The notes beneath the pieces are model-generated. The model saw nothing but the letters and a program-made list of their open reading frames with translations. It was not told where the DNA came from and ran no database searches. Positions 1 to 7,238 of a stretch of 10,648 bases of DNA are shown one piece after another. This DNA is from CAYMSF01 sp964542255 (GTDB lineage: Bacteria; Verrucomicrobiota; Lentisphaeria; Victivallales; Victivallaceae), in assembly GCA_964542255.1 (NCBI GenBank), contig CAZITV010000074.1, positions 1 to 10,648 of the forward strand, read 5' to 3'. Position 1 is the stretch's first letter. Each line of letters opens with the position of its first letter. The position numbers and the translations under genes were made by a program.

Positions 1-1
1 A

Positions 2-55
2 TCGCAATGCGTGGAATTGAAAATAATGGAGCATGAAATAGACCAGTTGGTGTAG
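2..55 (+). CDS. possible C-terminal end of a gene running in from the left edge
   Basis: The second forward frame is open from the window edge to a TAG at 53-55 and reads SQCVELKIMEHEIDQLV. The charged, heptad-like spacing would suit a protein C-terminus, and the stop falls inside the palindromic element at 51-108, which could then act as its transcription end. Seventeen open codons at a window edge can easily occur by chance, no family can be recognised, and the opposite strand also has a short open stretch here (34 down to 1). Treat as a weak candidate. Confidence 0.2.
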   Translation, partial: SQCVELKIMEHEIDQLV

Positions 56-108
56 TGTCCTCTCTCTGAGAGGGCGGAGATCTTCCGTCCGACACGGACG
101 GCGCTACA
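51..108. repeat. three-armed palindromic element (two hairpins inside an outer stem)
   Basis: The outer stem pairs 51-57 with 102-108 (TGTAGTG with CGCTACA, one T-G wobble). Inside lie a first hairpin, CCTCTC 59-64 with GAGAGG 68-73 and a 3-base loop, and a second, CCGTCCG 85-91 with CGGACGG 95-101 and a 3-base loop. Both inner stems are perfect. The whole can fold as a three-way junction in RNA or as a cruciform-like structure in DNA. It lies downstream of the batD-batE gene without a T-run, so it is not a classical terminator. The layout is that of a dispersed intergenic repeat, but only one copy is in this window. Confidence 0.6.
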
Positions 109-131
109 ACCGAACGATGCGGTGTATGATA

Positions 132-197
132 TTGCCACGAGCAATGAAATCCACCGCTATGGTATTATTTCGTGTTCTTTCGGGCATTTCGTGGTAA
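132..197. repeat. intergenic repeat-like block with spaced TTTCGTG motifs and inverted ends
   Basis: TTTCGTG occurs at 168-174 and 187-193, with the variant TTTCGGG at 178-184, so the starts are 10 and 9 bases apart, close to one helical turn. The end motif TCGTGGTAA (189-197) is an imperfect inverted copy of TTGCCACGA (132-140), with one difference. From memory, similar runs of CACGAA-type words occur in intergenic DNA of many bacteria, but that has not been checked here. The block sits in the 3' flank of the batD-batE gene. Nothing in it looks coding. Confidence 0.4.
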
Positions 198-259
198 AAA
201 ATGTATTAGTTTTACTTCATGCCCTTCATATCCGCCATGGTGAAATGTATTTCCCATTA

Positions 260-2863
260 CTACGGGACTGGACTTCCCGGTGTGATAGGAATCATGGAGT
301 TGCTTCTAACCCAGCCGTCAGAATCGCCATACCGAACTCTGCTCCATTCGGCGCGCGGTTCGATAATGTTCACTTTGCTGCCGGCTTTGACGATGGATTC
401 TTCTTGTCCGGTAATTTCAGAGGGAAGTGAACGCAATTTAACGTTATTCATAACGACGGCGAGATTTTCGGCGTAATCGCCGCGGTATTGCGAGATAATG
501 GCGGTTGCGGCTACTGCGGCGGCGATAGTGCAAATACCGAGTAGAACGATCAATTTATTTGAGGTGAGCGAGCGGCGGTAAGCGATGATAACGCAGAGGC
601 AGAACCAAGCTGCCGCGATAATCAATCCCCACTGATCGGGGCGAATAGTATCGCGCATAACCCGCAGTAGTCCGGATGGGTCATTTACCTCGCCAACTGG
701 TTGTAAGAAAAGTTTTTTACGGACAAAATTTAAATTTTCGATAATATCTGAATCATTTGGCGCCAATAATCTGGCGCGTTCGAGGCAAAGCAGTGCAGCG
801 GGATAATTCTGCTGCTGGCAATAGCAATTGCCGAGATTATAGAGTGATGCTGAATCGGTACAGTGCTGATTGATGCGTTCTTTAAAGAACCCGCCGGCTT
901 TTTTAAATTCACCGCTGTCATAAGCTGTCAAAGCCTCATTAATATTACAGGCGGATTTTTTAATTTTTACTGGTTCGGGTGTTTTTTGGGCATTAACTGA
1001 TAATGGCAGCATGAGCGCGAGGATTAACATCGGGACGATTTTTTTACAGGCGCTGATGATGCGTTTTTTTAATTCCTGACCATCAATATTTGCCGCGCCG
1101 GGCAGATAATTTGCGGCACCGCAACTGTTAAGACAATCTTTGAGTTCCTGGTCGTTGACTTTTTCGGCTAATGCGGTGGCGGTTGTACCCGGTGGTTGCT
1201 CCAGCAGGTCATTCAGCCACGGCACAACATTGTTCTGTATGGTATCGCTGACATTATCAATTTTGCTATTTTTTAATTTTTTCACTATTTTTCCGCGCAT
1301 GGCTAGAGCATTACGGCGGCGGTGAAGGCTTGGGTCATTGGCCAATGACTTTTGGCGGCGGCAATTCCATTCGCGAGCCATCAAAACGAGCGGACCTGCC
1401 AAAAAGAGAATGATATACAGATACAAATAGTTACGGTAAAGCGGTACCAGCAGTGCGCATCCGGCATCTTTTTTCAAATACAAGATTTGACTGCGCGGGA
1501 GATTTGGAGTTGTGCTTTTGGCAACTTCAACAGGCTCATCAATAGTGGTTGCCGAAACTTTTTCGCCGGGTATTTCCGCATTTGGCGACACTTGGATTTT
1601 TTTGCTAAAGACAAAGTTATTGTATTTATCCATCGGACAGGAAAAAATGGCAGTATTCATCCGTAATTCTACTTCTCCGGGTTTGAGCGGTATCATCACA
1701 TAATTTAATTCAGTATTCTGGTTATTGCCGCCGGAGGCAGGCAGGCGGTTAATTTCCGGCGGGTAAATACGAAATCCCGGGCATTCCAGTTTCGGCGGCT
1801 GCAGGGTTTCAATGGCGCCGGTGCCGGCAATCTGCACTTTTAAGGTGAAAGCATCGCCAACTTTGAATTTTTTATTATCCAGTTGATAATCAACGCGCCA
1901 GTTGCCGACCAGCCCCAGCCAATCCACGCCGTCAGGAACAGGCGGCAGTGCCTTAATATTGAGTGGCGGGAATGCCACTTGAACAGTATGCGGCACCGAA
2001 CGATAGCTGCGTCCGCTCATTATGCTGTCAAAAAAGTCGTCATCAAACATTGAACCGCCGCGTCGTTTTGCTCCAGTCTTATCGGGAATTTTCAATTCGC
2101 AGCCGATTTTAGCCTGAGGTTGCAAGACACCAGGAGCGATGGCGCGGAACGCGGTACGCAATTTAATTACCTGGTAATTCAAACCGTTAATTAATTCATT
2201 TGTCGCCCGGTCGGGCACTTCGAACCGATTATTTTGTTTATTAGACTTGCCGTAATCACGAAAGATTACATTATCCAAATTGAATTCCGGCCAACTGGTG
2301 AATTCACAATTTAGGCTGCCTTGAATATAAACTGCAATTTCAACGGGGATTTCTTCGCCGACATAAAAATCGGTACCGTCAGCCAGGAAAACGCCTTTAC
2401 CATAAATCATATCATCAACTTGTTGTTCTGATACTTTACCGCTGTTGCCTGACTCTTTAACCATCACCTTTCGATTGCCGGCAGGAAAAGCTTTTACCGT
2501 CAACGGCTGGGTTTCAAAAATTTTGCTGCCGACTTTGACTTTTAACGGCGGGATTTCATATTCGCCTTCTTTGAGAATTCTAAATCCATAGATGGCGGTT
2601 TGCTCAATGCTGGTATTAACCACTCTGGTCTGTTTTGATATTCCATTCATCCAGGCAATATTTTCTAATTGCGGTTTTTCGACTAGTTCTGGTAAAGCCC
2701 TGCTGTTAACAGTTATTTGCAGCTGCACCGGGTCGCCCACCAGAACAGAATCAGGGACAACCGCAACCTGAATTTCCTGTGCGGCGGCGGTCGTCAATAT
2801 TATGGCTAACATTCCGGCCACGACCGGTTTAAACCAATTATTGTTCAATAAAAACTTCAGCAT
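260..2863 (-). CDS. BatD-BatE fusion: BatD domain, TPR domain and C-terminal SH3-like domain
   Basis: A large inner-membrane/periplasmic protein of the Bat (Bacteroides aerotolerance) type; the biochemical role of these proteins is not well defined. Visible parts of the 867 residues: a signal peptide at about 1-28 ending AAAQ; a periplasmic BatD-like beta-rich region at about 30-460 (for example VPDSVLVGDPVQLQITV); a membrane segment 479-496 followed by Arg/Lys-rich residues; a cytoplasmic stretch 497-607; a second hydrophobic segment 608-625 ending VNAQ like a signal-peptidase site; TPR repeats at about 640-715 (SLYNLGNCY, YPAALLCLERA); two membrane segments 745-763 and 770-792; and an SH3-like domain at about 800-860 (VKLRSLPS, GSKVNIIEP, GWVRSNSM). 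BatD and BatE are usually separate genes, so this is a fusion. The ATG start is supported by GGAGA at 2871-2875. It follows the batB-batC gene by 18 bp, so one transcript is likely. Confidence 0.9.
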   Translation of the reverse strand: MLKFLLNNNWFKPVVAGMLAIILTTAAAQEIQVAVVPDSVLVGDPVQLQITVNSRALPELVEKPQLENIAWMNGISKQTRVVNTSIEQTAIYGFRILKEGEYEIPPLKVKVGSKIFETQPLTVKAFPAGNRKVMVKESGNSGKVSEQQVDDMIYGKGVFLADGTDFYVGEEIPVEIAVYIQGSLNCEFTSWPEFNLDNVIFRDYGKSNKQNNRFEVPDRATNELINGLNYQVIKLRTAFRAIAPGVLQPQAKIGCELKIPDKTGAKRRGGSMFDDDFFDSIMSGRSYRSVPHTVQVAFPPLNIKALPPVPDGVDWLGLVGNWRVDYQLDNKKFKVGDAFTLKVQIAGTGAIETLQPPKLECPGFRIYPPEINRLPASGGNNQNTELNYVMIPLKPGEVELRMNTAIFSCPMDKYNNFVFSKKIQVSPNAEIPGEKVSATTIDEPVEVAKSTTPNLPRSQILYLKKDAGCALLVPLYRNYLYLYIILFLAGPLVLMAREWNCRRQKSLANDPSLHRRRNALAMRGKIVKKLKNSKIDNVSDTIQNNVVPWLNDLLEQPPGTTATALAEKVNDQELKDCLNSCGAANYLPGAANIDGQELKKRIISACKKIVPMLILALMLPLSVNAQKTPEPVKIKKSACNINEALTAYDSGEFKKAGGFFKERINQHCTDSASLYNLGNCYCQQQNYPAALLCLERARLLAPNDSDIIENLNFVRKKLFLQPVGEVNDPSGLLRVMRDTIRPDQWGLIIAAAWFCLCVIIAYRRSLTSNKLIVLLGICTIAAAVAATAIISQYRGDYAENLAVVMNNVKLRSLPSEITGQEESIVKAGSKVNIIEPRAEWSRVRYGDSDGWVRSNSMIPITPGSPVP

Positions 2864-2870
2864 TTATTAT

Positions 2871-2875
2871 TCTCC
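2871..2875 (-). promoter_or_regulatory. ribosome binding site of the batD-batE gene
   Basis: On the minus strand GGAGA lies 7-8 bases before the ATG at 2863-2861. It is the clearest Shine-Dalgarno match in the window and fixes the start at the first Met of the signal peptide. Confidence 0.75.
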
Positions 2876-2881
2876 GTAGAA

Positions 2882-5233
2882 TTACCAATCCTTTTCTACC
2901 TGCAACTGACCGGCGTTGATTTTCTGCCGTTCTTTAATAGCATCGCGCAGGTTTTTTTCTTTACCAGCCATAATTTCCAGTAGTTTTTTTGCTTGTTCCG
3001 GGTTGATATCTTTTTCATTTTTTTCAGCGGCGGCTGATTTTGCCTGATTTTGCTGGGCTGGTTGAGGGTTATTCGCTTTATTCTCATCCTGTTTTTTATT
3101 ATCTTTGTCGCCGTCTTTTTTATCTGATTTATCTTTTTCAGACTCTTTTTTATCTTTATCCTGCGGTTTATTGTCCTTGCCATTCTGTGGATTAACGCCG
3201 AGATGTTTCAGAGCTTCGTCCAAATGTTTATCCACCTGTTCCTTTTTTTGTTCCTTGCGGGATTGTTCGGCTTTTTCTAGTTCCTGCTGGGCTTTTTTAG
3301 CGTCATCTTCTAATTTTTTTTGTTCCAAATCAGCGGCCTGGTTCTTTAGTTTGTCCACAGCAGTTTGGGCGTCCTTGATGGATTGCTGTTTATCAGACTT
3401 ATCAGACTTATCGGACTTATCAGACTTATCGGACTTATCAGACTTATCGGACTTATCGGACTTATCGGACTTATCGGACTTATCAGACTTATCAGACTTA
3501 TCGGACTTATCGGACTTATCGGACTTATCGGACTTATCGGACTTATCGGACTTGTCCTGCTTGTCGGACTTATCAGGCTTGTCCTGCTTATCGGATTTAT
3601 CTTGTTTGTCCTGTTGCTTTTGTTTAGCTTCCTGAGTTTTTTTCTTTGCTTCTTCCTGCTGTTTCTTGAGTTCTTCAATTTTTTTGCGTAATTTTGCGAT
3701 GTTGTCACGATCAACCAGCAGCAACTGCTGATTGATTTCGGGATGACATTTGGCTGACTTCACATTTTTATCTGTATTAGTTTGCTCAGTTTTGGCAGTG
3801 GCCATGGCGTTGACGTAAAGCTCTTCGGCTTTATTTAAAGCACCATCGGCGGCGGTAAGTTTTTCCAACGAACCATCGAGATTTTGCGCCTTGACCTGTT
3901 CAAGCGCCGTGGCAATTGCGTTTTTTGCCTGTTGATGTTCAATGACACCGAGGTTTTGGTATGCACGAGCTCTTACCTCAGGATTGTTCTGCCCCAGGTT
4001 TATGGCATCGGAGAATGTTTTAACCGCCTGCTCAGTATTATTTCCGGACATATAATCACATGCGGAATTATAAACTGAAATGGCATTCGGAATGACACTA
4101 TCACTCTTCGCCGTTTTTATTTTTGCATGAGACAAAGGCTGCGTGTTTTCCGGTTGCTGCAACTTATCTTGGGCGAAAGCGCCGGTATTCAAACTTAGCA
4201 TAGCAAAGAGTATAACGACACTTTTTATTAACTTGCCGCGTTCGGAAATAACCATCCACAACAGCAATGCAAGAGTCGCGATTATCAAAGGATAGTGAAA
4301 ACGTTCAATTGGCCGGGTGCGAACCCCTTTCTCCGCGTCTTTCGGCACTAAATTATTGATATGCCGGCGGATTATATCGAGTCCAGACGAGGTTACTGTA
4401 CTGCGGACATAAATACCGCCGGTATCCTGTGCCAATTTAATCAATTGTGCTTCATTAAGTTTTGATTTTGCCAATTCACCCTTGCTATCACGTACATAGG
4501 CGGGAGTCTCTTTATTGCCCCGGTCAACCGGAATCAACGCCGGTGTAGCCGGGTCGCCTAACCCGATAATAAAAAGTGGAATTTTTGCTGCTTTTAAACT
4601 TGCAAGAACTCTGGAGCTGTCGCCGTCAAGTTCATCACCATCAGTGATTAGGATGATTGCCCGATTTGAACCCTCGGCAGCGTCGAAAGCTTTTTCCGCC
4701 GTTTCAAGCGCCAACTGCACGTTAGTCCCGCCTAAAGGAATTGACCCAATACTCAATTCATCCACATATTGAGCCAAACTGGTCTTGTCCGTGGTTAACG
4801 GACACTCCAAAAAAGCTTCACCAGCGAACGCCACCAGACCAACCCGGTCACCATTCAAACCGCTGATTAGCTGTCTTAAGAGCCATTTGCCGTGCTCCAG
4901 CCGTGAAGGCTTAATATCCTCCGCGAGCATACTTTTAGAGACATCAAACAGCACCATTAAATCGCGGCCGCGAATTTCGTACGGAATAAGTTGAGTGCCC
5001 CAATATGGCCGCGCCATGGCCAGCATGAGCAGCAATATTGCGGCGACGAAAATGATAAAACGCACCAGGCGTCTGGGGCGTGAAAGCAAGACGTATTCCG
5101 GGTCGTTAGCGCGCGGACCAATTATTTTTTTCACTACTGTCTGGCGTTTACTGCGCGCATACCAGCCGAGCAAAAGTAACATGACAATAACTACTGGAAT
5201 TAGCCACAAGATTGTTGTATTCAGAAAATTCAT
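2882..5233 (-). CDS. BatB-BatC fusion: membrane VWA protein with TPR and a long SDK repeat
   Basis: A Bat-type protein of 783 residues from the chosen ATG. Visible parts: membrane segments 4-24 and 57-76; a VWA domain at about 91-295 with metal-site residues DVSKS (97-101), Thr170 in PLGGT and TDGDE (197-201); a membrane segment 311-329; a signal-peptide-like segment 334-355 ending AFAQ; a TPR-like region at about 384-435; a coiled coil from about 510; 25 consecutive XDK triplets at 541-615, the last 18 all SDK; more Lys/Asp/Gln-rich sequence; and an end in EKDW, as I recall from other BatC proteins. Positive-inside charges put the VWA and TPR parts in the periplasm. BatB and BatC are normally separate. 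The frame also opens at a TTG at 5251, but the likely ribosome site (TTGGAG) lies over that codon and MNFLN is the usual BatA/B beginning, so the ATG at 5233 is preferred. Confidence 0.9.
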   Translation of the reverse strand: MNFLNTTILWLIPVVIVMLLLLGWYARSKRQTVVKKIIGPRANDPEYVLLSRPRRLVRFIIFVAAILLLMLAMARPYWGTQLIPYEIRGRDLMVLFDVSKSMLAEDIKPSRLEHGKWLLRQLISGLNGDRVGLVAFAGEAFLECPLTTDKTSLAQYVDELSIGSIPLGGTNVQLALETAEKAFDAAEGSNRAIILITDGDELDGDSSRVLASLKAAKIPLFIIGLGDPATPALIPVDRGNKETPAYVRDSKGELAKSKLNEAQLIKLAQDTGGIYVRSTVTSSGLDIIRRHINNLVPKDAEKGVRTRPIERFHYPLIIATLALLLWMVISERGKLIKSVVILFAMLSLNTGAFAQDKLQQPENTQPLSHAKIKTAKSDSVIPNAISVYNSACDYMSGNNTEQAVKTFSDAINLGQNNPEVRARAYQNLGVIEHQQAKNAIATALEQVKAQNLDGSLEKLTAADGALNKAEELYVNAMATAKTEQTNTDKNVKSAKCHPEINQQLLLVDRDNIAKLRKKIEELKKQQEEAKKKTQEAKQKQQDKQDKSDKQDKPDKSDKQDKSDKSDKSDKSDKSDKSDKSDKSDKSDKSDKSDKSDKSDKSDKSDKSDKSDKSDKQQSIKDAQTAVDKLKNQAADLEQKKLEDDAKKAQQELEKAEQSRKEQKKEQVDKHLDEALKHLGVNPQNGKDNKPQDKDKKESEKDKSDKKDGDKDNKKQDENKANNPQPAQQNQAKSAAAEKNEKDINPEQAKKLLEIMAGKEKNLRDAIKERQKINAGQLQVEKDW
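3391..3552. repeat. tandem 9-bp repeat, 18 units, coding (SDK)18
   Basis: Eighteen head-to-tail units of TATCRGACT on the plus strand, where R is A or G, with no other change. On the coding strand R is the third base of the Ser codon (TCT or TCC), so every difference is silent. In plus-strand order the units read A A G A G A G G G G A A G G G G G G. Degenerate units (QDK, PDK, SDK) continue to about 3613, giving 25 XDK triplets. The near-identity suggests recent expansion by strand slippage or unequal exchange, and since the unit is a multiple of three, length changes keep the frame. Confidence 0.95.
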
Positions 5234-5245
5234 ATTATAGTTTGA

Positions 5246-5249
5246 CTCC
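5246..5249 (-). promoter_or_regulatory. probable ribosome binding site of the batB-batC gene
   Basis: GGAG on the minus strand, part of TTGGAGTC, lies 12 bases before the ATG at 5233. The spacing is longer than ideal, but the alternative TTG start at 5251 would overlap this site and would add six residues (MESNYN) not expected ahead of a BatA/B membrane anchor. Confidence 0.5.
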
Positions 5250-5256
5250 AAAATTT

Positions 5257-5293
5257 GCTAATATGCAGCCAATTTTGGTATTAGCGCATATTA
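5257..5293. promoter_or_regulatory. inverted repeats just upstream of the batB-batC gene
   Basis: Two overlapping pairings are possible: GCTAATA (5257-5263) with TATTAGC (5279-5285), enclosing CCAA/TTGG (5269-5272 with 5275-5278), or TAATATGC (5259-5266) with GCATATTA (5286-5293). They are mutually exclusive. The position 24-60 bases upstream of the start suits a leader structure or an operator. The word TTGGTATTAG (5275-5284) also occurs at 8968-8977 and inverted at 10481-10490 in the palindromic repeats, so this may be a decayed relative of that family. Confidence 0.35.
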
Positions 5294-5354
5294 TGGCAGG
5301 CGCCGCAACTACATAATGACATATTAAACATAGAAGCAGCTAAAATAATTTAAC

Positions 5355-5394
5355 CTTGCCGTTACTATTTATTATGACAATCAATTCCGGCAAG
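5355..5394 (-). terminator. weak hairpin after der
   Basis: Immediately after the der stop the minus strand carries CTTGCCG and, 26 bases on, CGGCAAG, a perfect 7-bp stem with a long loop, followed by an AT-rich stretch without a pure T-run. It may partly end der transcription before the bat genes. The long loop makes it a poor intrinsic terminator. Confidence 0.25.
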
Positions 5395-5403
5395 TGTTCA
5401 AAT

Positions 5404-6915
5404 TTATTTTGCTTTTTTGGGATTTTTTACTTTTTTCTTAGGTCTGGTTTTATTTTTGTCAAAAGTTTTGCGTCCGGGCACCGAAGCCCTTTCTGCTGTT
5501 TTTTTGACTCTTATTGGCACGGTACGAATGCTCTGTACTTTTTTGGGACGTGCCCGCAGCTCCACAATAATCGGCCATCCGGTGAAATCAAAGGTTTGAC
5601 GCAAAACCCGGTTTAAATATGCCAGATAATTGTCAGCACAGAATTCGGTTTTATTGACAAATATGATAAACCGCGGCGGCTGTGTGCCTGCCATAGCTGC
5701 ATAAAATAATTTCAATGGGGAGATGCCAATTACTGGTGCGGAGTTACGCGCAAAGGCATCCATCAGCACCTTGTTGACCATAGAAGTTGGAACTTTTACA
5801 TCCATTTGCGCCATAACTTCAGCGATCTGGTCTAATAACGCGTCCATATTGTCGCGGGTAACAGTGCTGGTAAAAACAACCGGCGCATAACTCAGATGCG
5901 GCAAAGTATAACGAATTTCTTCAAGCAGCTGCTGCTTTTTAGCATCACCGGCTTCAAGCAAATCAAACTTGTTGGCAACAATAATGCAGCCCTTGCCGGA
6001 TTCAACAATCATCGCGGCAATTTTTCGGTCCTGAGCCGTTACGCCTTCAGCGCAAGCCTCAACCAAAAACAATACCAGCTGCGCCCGGGCGATAGCCTCA
6101 TTGGTGCGCATCATGCTGAACATTTCGAGCGCATCCTTGACTTTGGCTTTTTTGCGTAACCCGGCAGTATCAATCAGCATGGCCGGAATATCCTCACCTT
6201 TATAGCGCAATGAAAAATCAATATCGATGGCATCGCGGGTGGTACCGGCAATTTCGCTAACCATAACCCGATCTTCACCCAGCATCCAATTGACCAGCGA
6301 TGACTTGCCCACATTAGGACGGCCGACAACGGCAATACGCACCGGTTCAGGCTGTTCTGCTAACTGACGCCGAACCGGGATGTCGGCGAGCGCTTTGTCC
6401 AACAATGCGCCAATCCCGCGCCGGTGTAAACATGAGACCGGGAAAACTTTAGGGAAACCCAGTTCAGCGAATGCCAGAACTTCACTTTCAAGCTGCTCAT
6501 TATCACATTTATTAATCGCGAGAAAAACTTTTTTACCGATGCCATGCAGCCGGTAGGCGACTTCCCGGTCAAGCGGGGCGATTCCATCCTGAACGTTGCA
6601 AACGAAAATCAGCACATCCGCGCCTTCAATCGCAGTTTCCACCTGCTCGCGAATACCTTTGTCCCAGATATTGAGATTTTTTCTTTCCCCGGTAAAAGTG
6701 CCGAGACCGCCGGTATCGACCAGCTGAAAATGACGGCCATCACAGCTTACCGGGGCGACCAGGCGGTCGCGGGTAACGCCGCTCTGCTCGTGTACAATGG
6801 ATATACGCTTGCCGGCAATCGCGTTAAAGAGTGATGATTTGCCGACATTGGGACGGCCAACAATCGCCACTAACGGGACGCGGTTTACTTCTTCAACAAA
6901 AATTTTTTCGTCCAT
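5404..6915 (-). CDS. der: ribosome biogenesis GTPase Der (EngA)
   Basis: An essential double-domain GTPase that assists maturation of the large ribosomal subunit in the cytoplasm. The 503 residues show two G domains and a C-terminal KH-like domain, the Der signature. Domain 1: P-loop GRPNVGKS 20-27, DTGG 67-70, NKCD 135-138. Domain 2: GRPNVGKS 198-205, TTRD 225-228, DTAG 249-252, NKFD 315-318, where NKWD is common. The KH-like part is at about 370-462 (PPRFIIFVN, LRQTFDFTGWPI, ELRARPKK), followed by a Lys/Arg-rich tail 470-503 that probably contacts rRNA. The frame is open up to an ATG at 7002, but those 29 extra residues do not look like Der, and the ATG at 6915 has AAGGA 8 bases ahead. The gap of about 170 bp to the bat genes leaves co-transcription open. 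Confidence 0.97.
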   Translation of the reverse strand: MDEKIFVEEVNRVPLVAIVGRPNVGKSSLFNAIAGKRISIVHEQSGVTRDRLVAPVSCDGRHFQLVDTGGLGTFTGERKNLNIWDKGIREQVETAIEGADVLIFVCNVQDGIAPLDREVAYRLHGIGKKVFLAINKCDNEQLESEVLAFAELGFPKVFPVSCLHRRGIGALLDKALADIPVRRQLAEQPEPVRIAVVGRPNVGKSSLVNWMLGEDRVMVSEIAGTTRDAIDIDFSLRYKGEDIPAMLIDTAGLRKKAKVKDALEMFSMMRTNEAIARAQLVLFLVEACAEGVTAQDRKIAAMIVESGKGCIIVANKFDLLEAGDAKKQQLLEEIRYTLPHLSYAPVVFTSTVTRDNMDALLDQIAEVMAQMDVKVPTSMVNKVLMDAFARNSAPVIGISPLKLFYAAMAGTQPPRFIIFVNKTEFCADNYLAYLNRVLRQTFDFTGWPIIVELRARPKKVQSIRTVPIRVKKTAERASVPGRKTFDKNKTRPKKKVKNPKKAK

Positions 6916-6922
6916 TGCAATA

Positions 6923-6928
6923 ATCCTT
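6923..6928 (-). promoter_or_regulatory. ribosome binding site of der
   Basis: AAGGAT on the minus strand lies 7 bases before the ATG at 6915-6913. It supports this start over the in-frame ATGs further upstream (6960 and 7002). Confidence 0.65.
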
Positions 6929-7146
6929 ATATCAAGATGCCAAAAACAATCTGCTAGCATATAATATAGCTGTCTAAACGCAAATATTACAGAATATTTC
7001 ACAGCATTTTAGCCTTTTTTGATAGAAAGTGATTAACCGCACCGTAATTTGACTTAAAACACTATAGTAATGGCCAGGTCTTAATGTGACCACCGCGCTG
7101 CTGGCTGTTCCGGCTCCATTTTTGTCCGGTTTTATGCCAATTAGAT

Positions 7147-7184
7147 GTTGCAATTAAGCAAGGTTGAAGCATATTGATTGCAAC
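7147..7184. promoter_or_regulatory. 8-bp inverted repeat upstream of the permease gene, possible operator
   Basis: GTTGCAAT at 7147-7154 is repeated in inverted form as ATTGCAAC at 7177-7184, a perfect 8-bp match with arm starts 30 bp apart, about three helical turns. It sits 55-92 bases before the permease ATG. This suits binding of a dimeric regulator to two half-sites or a leader stem-loop. No family can be named. Confidence 0.35.
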
Positions 7185-7238
7185 CCCGGCGAAAATACCG
7201 GCGTCCCGGGCACAATCATTATCTAATTTCGGAACAAT

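Larger units (their letters stand above)
6916..7238. other. divergent intergenic region between der and the permease gene
   Basis: No gene is supported in these 323 bases. The der-proximal half is very AT-rich and contains TATTAT-like words at about 6960-6966 on the minus strand that could be a der -10 element, without a convincing -35 partner. The central part has short nested pairings (GCCAG 7073-7077 with CTGGC 7101-7105; GGTC 7077-7080 with GACC 7088-7091, sharing one base). Near the permease gene lies an 8-bp inverted repeat, listed separately. Promoters for both divergent genes should lie here, but none could be assigned with confidence. Confidence 0.5.

Noticed and set aside
1..34. Short minus-strand frame starting with ATG at 34 and open to the left edge
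   Set aside because: Only eleven codons are visible, there is no ribosome site, and it overlaps an equally open plus-strand frame; nothing supports a gene start.
122..430. 102-codon plus-strand frame at the left
   Set aside because: Most of it is antisense to the SH3-like end of the batD-batE gene and its start lies in the repeat-like block; no family features are seen.
3105..3635. A 176-codon open frame on the plus strand with a long SDL repeat
   Set aside because: It is the antisense reading of the 9-bp array in the batB-batC gene. A repeat without stops in several frames yields such frames automatically; there is no ribosome site or family match.
3346..3714. Other repeat-derived frames (RTSPIS-like and GLIRLI-like) over the same array
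   Set aside because: They are out-of-frame and antisense readings of the same 9-base units; the VWA-TPR frame has clear domain support across its whole length.
6916..7002. N-terminal extension of der to the ATG at 7002
   Set aside because: The 29 extra residues do not look like Der, and AAGGA sits correctly ahead of the ATG at 6915.
7072..7110. Possible tRNA-like or riboswitch-like fold between der and the permease gene
   Set aside because: The pairings are only 4-5 bp, with no CCA end, no T-loop motif and no recognisable riboswitch core.
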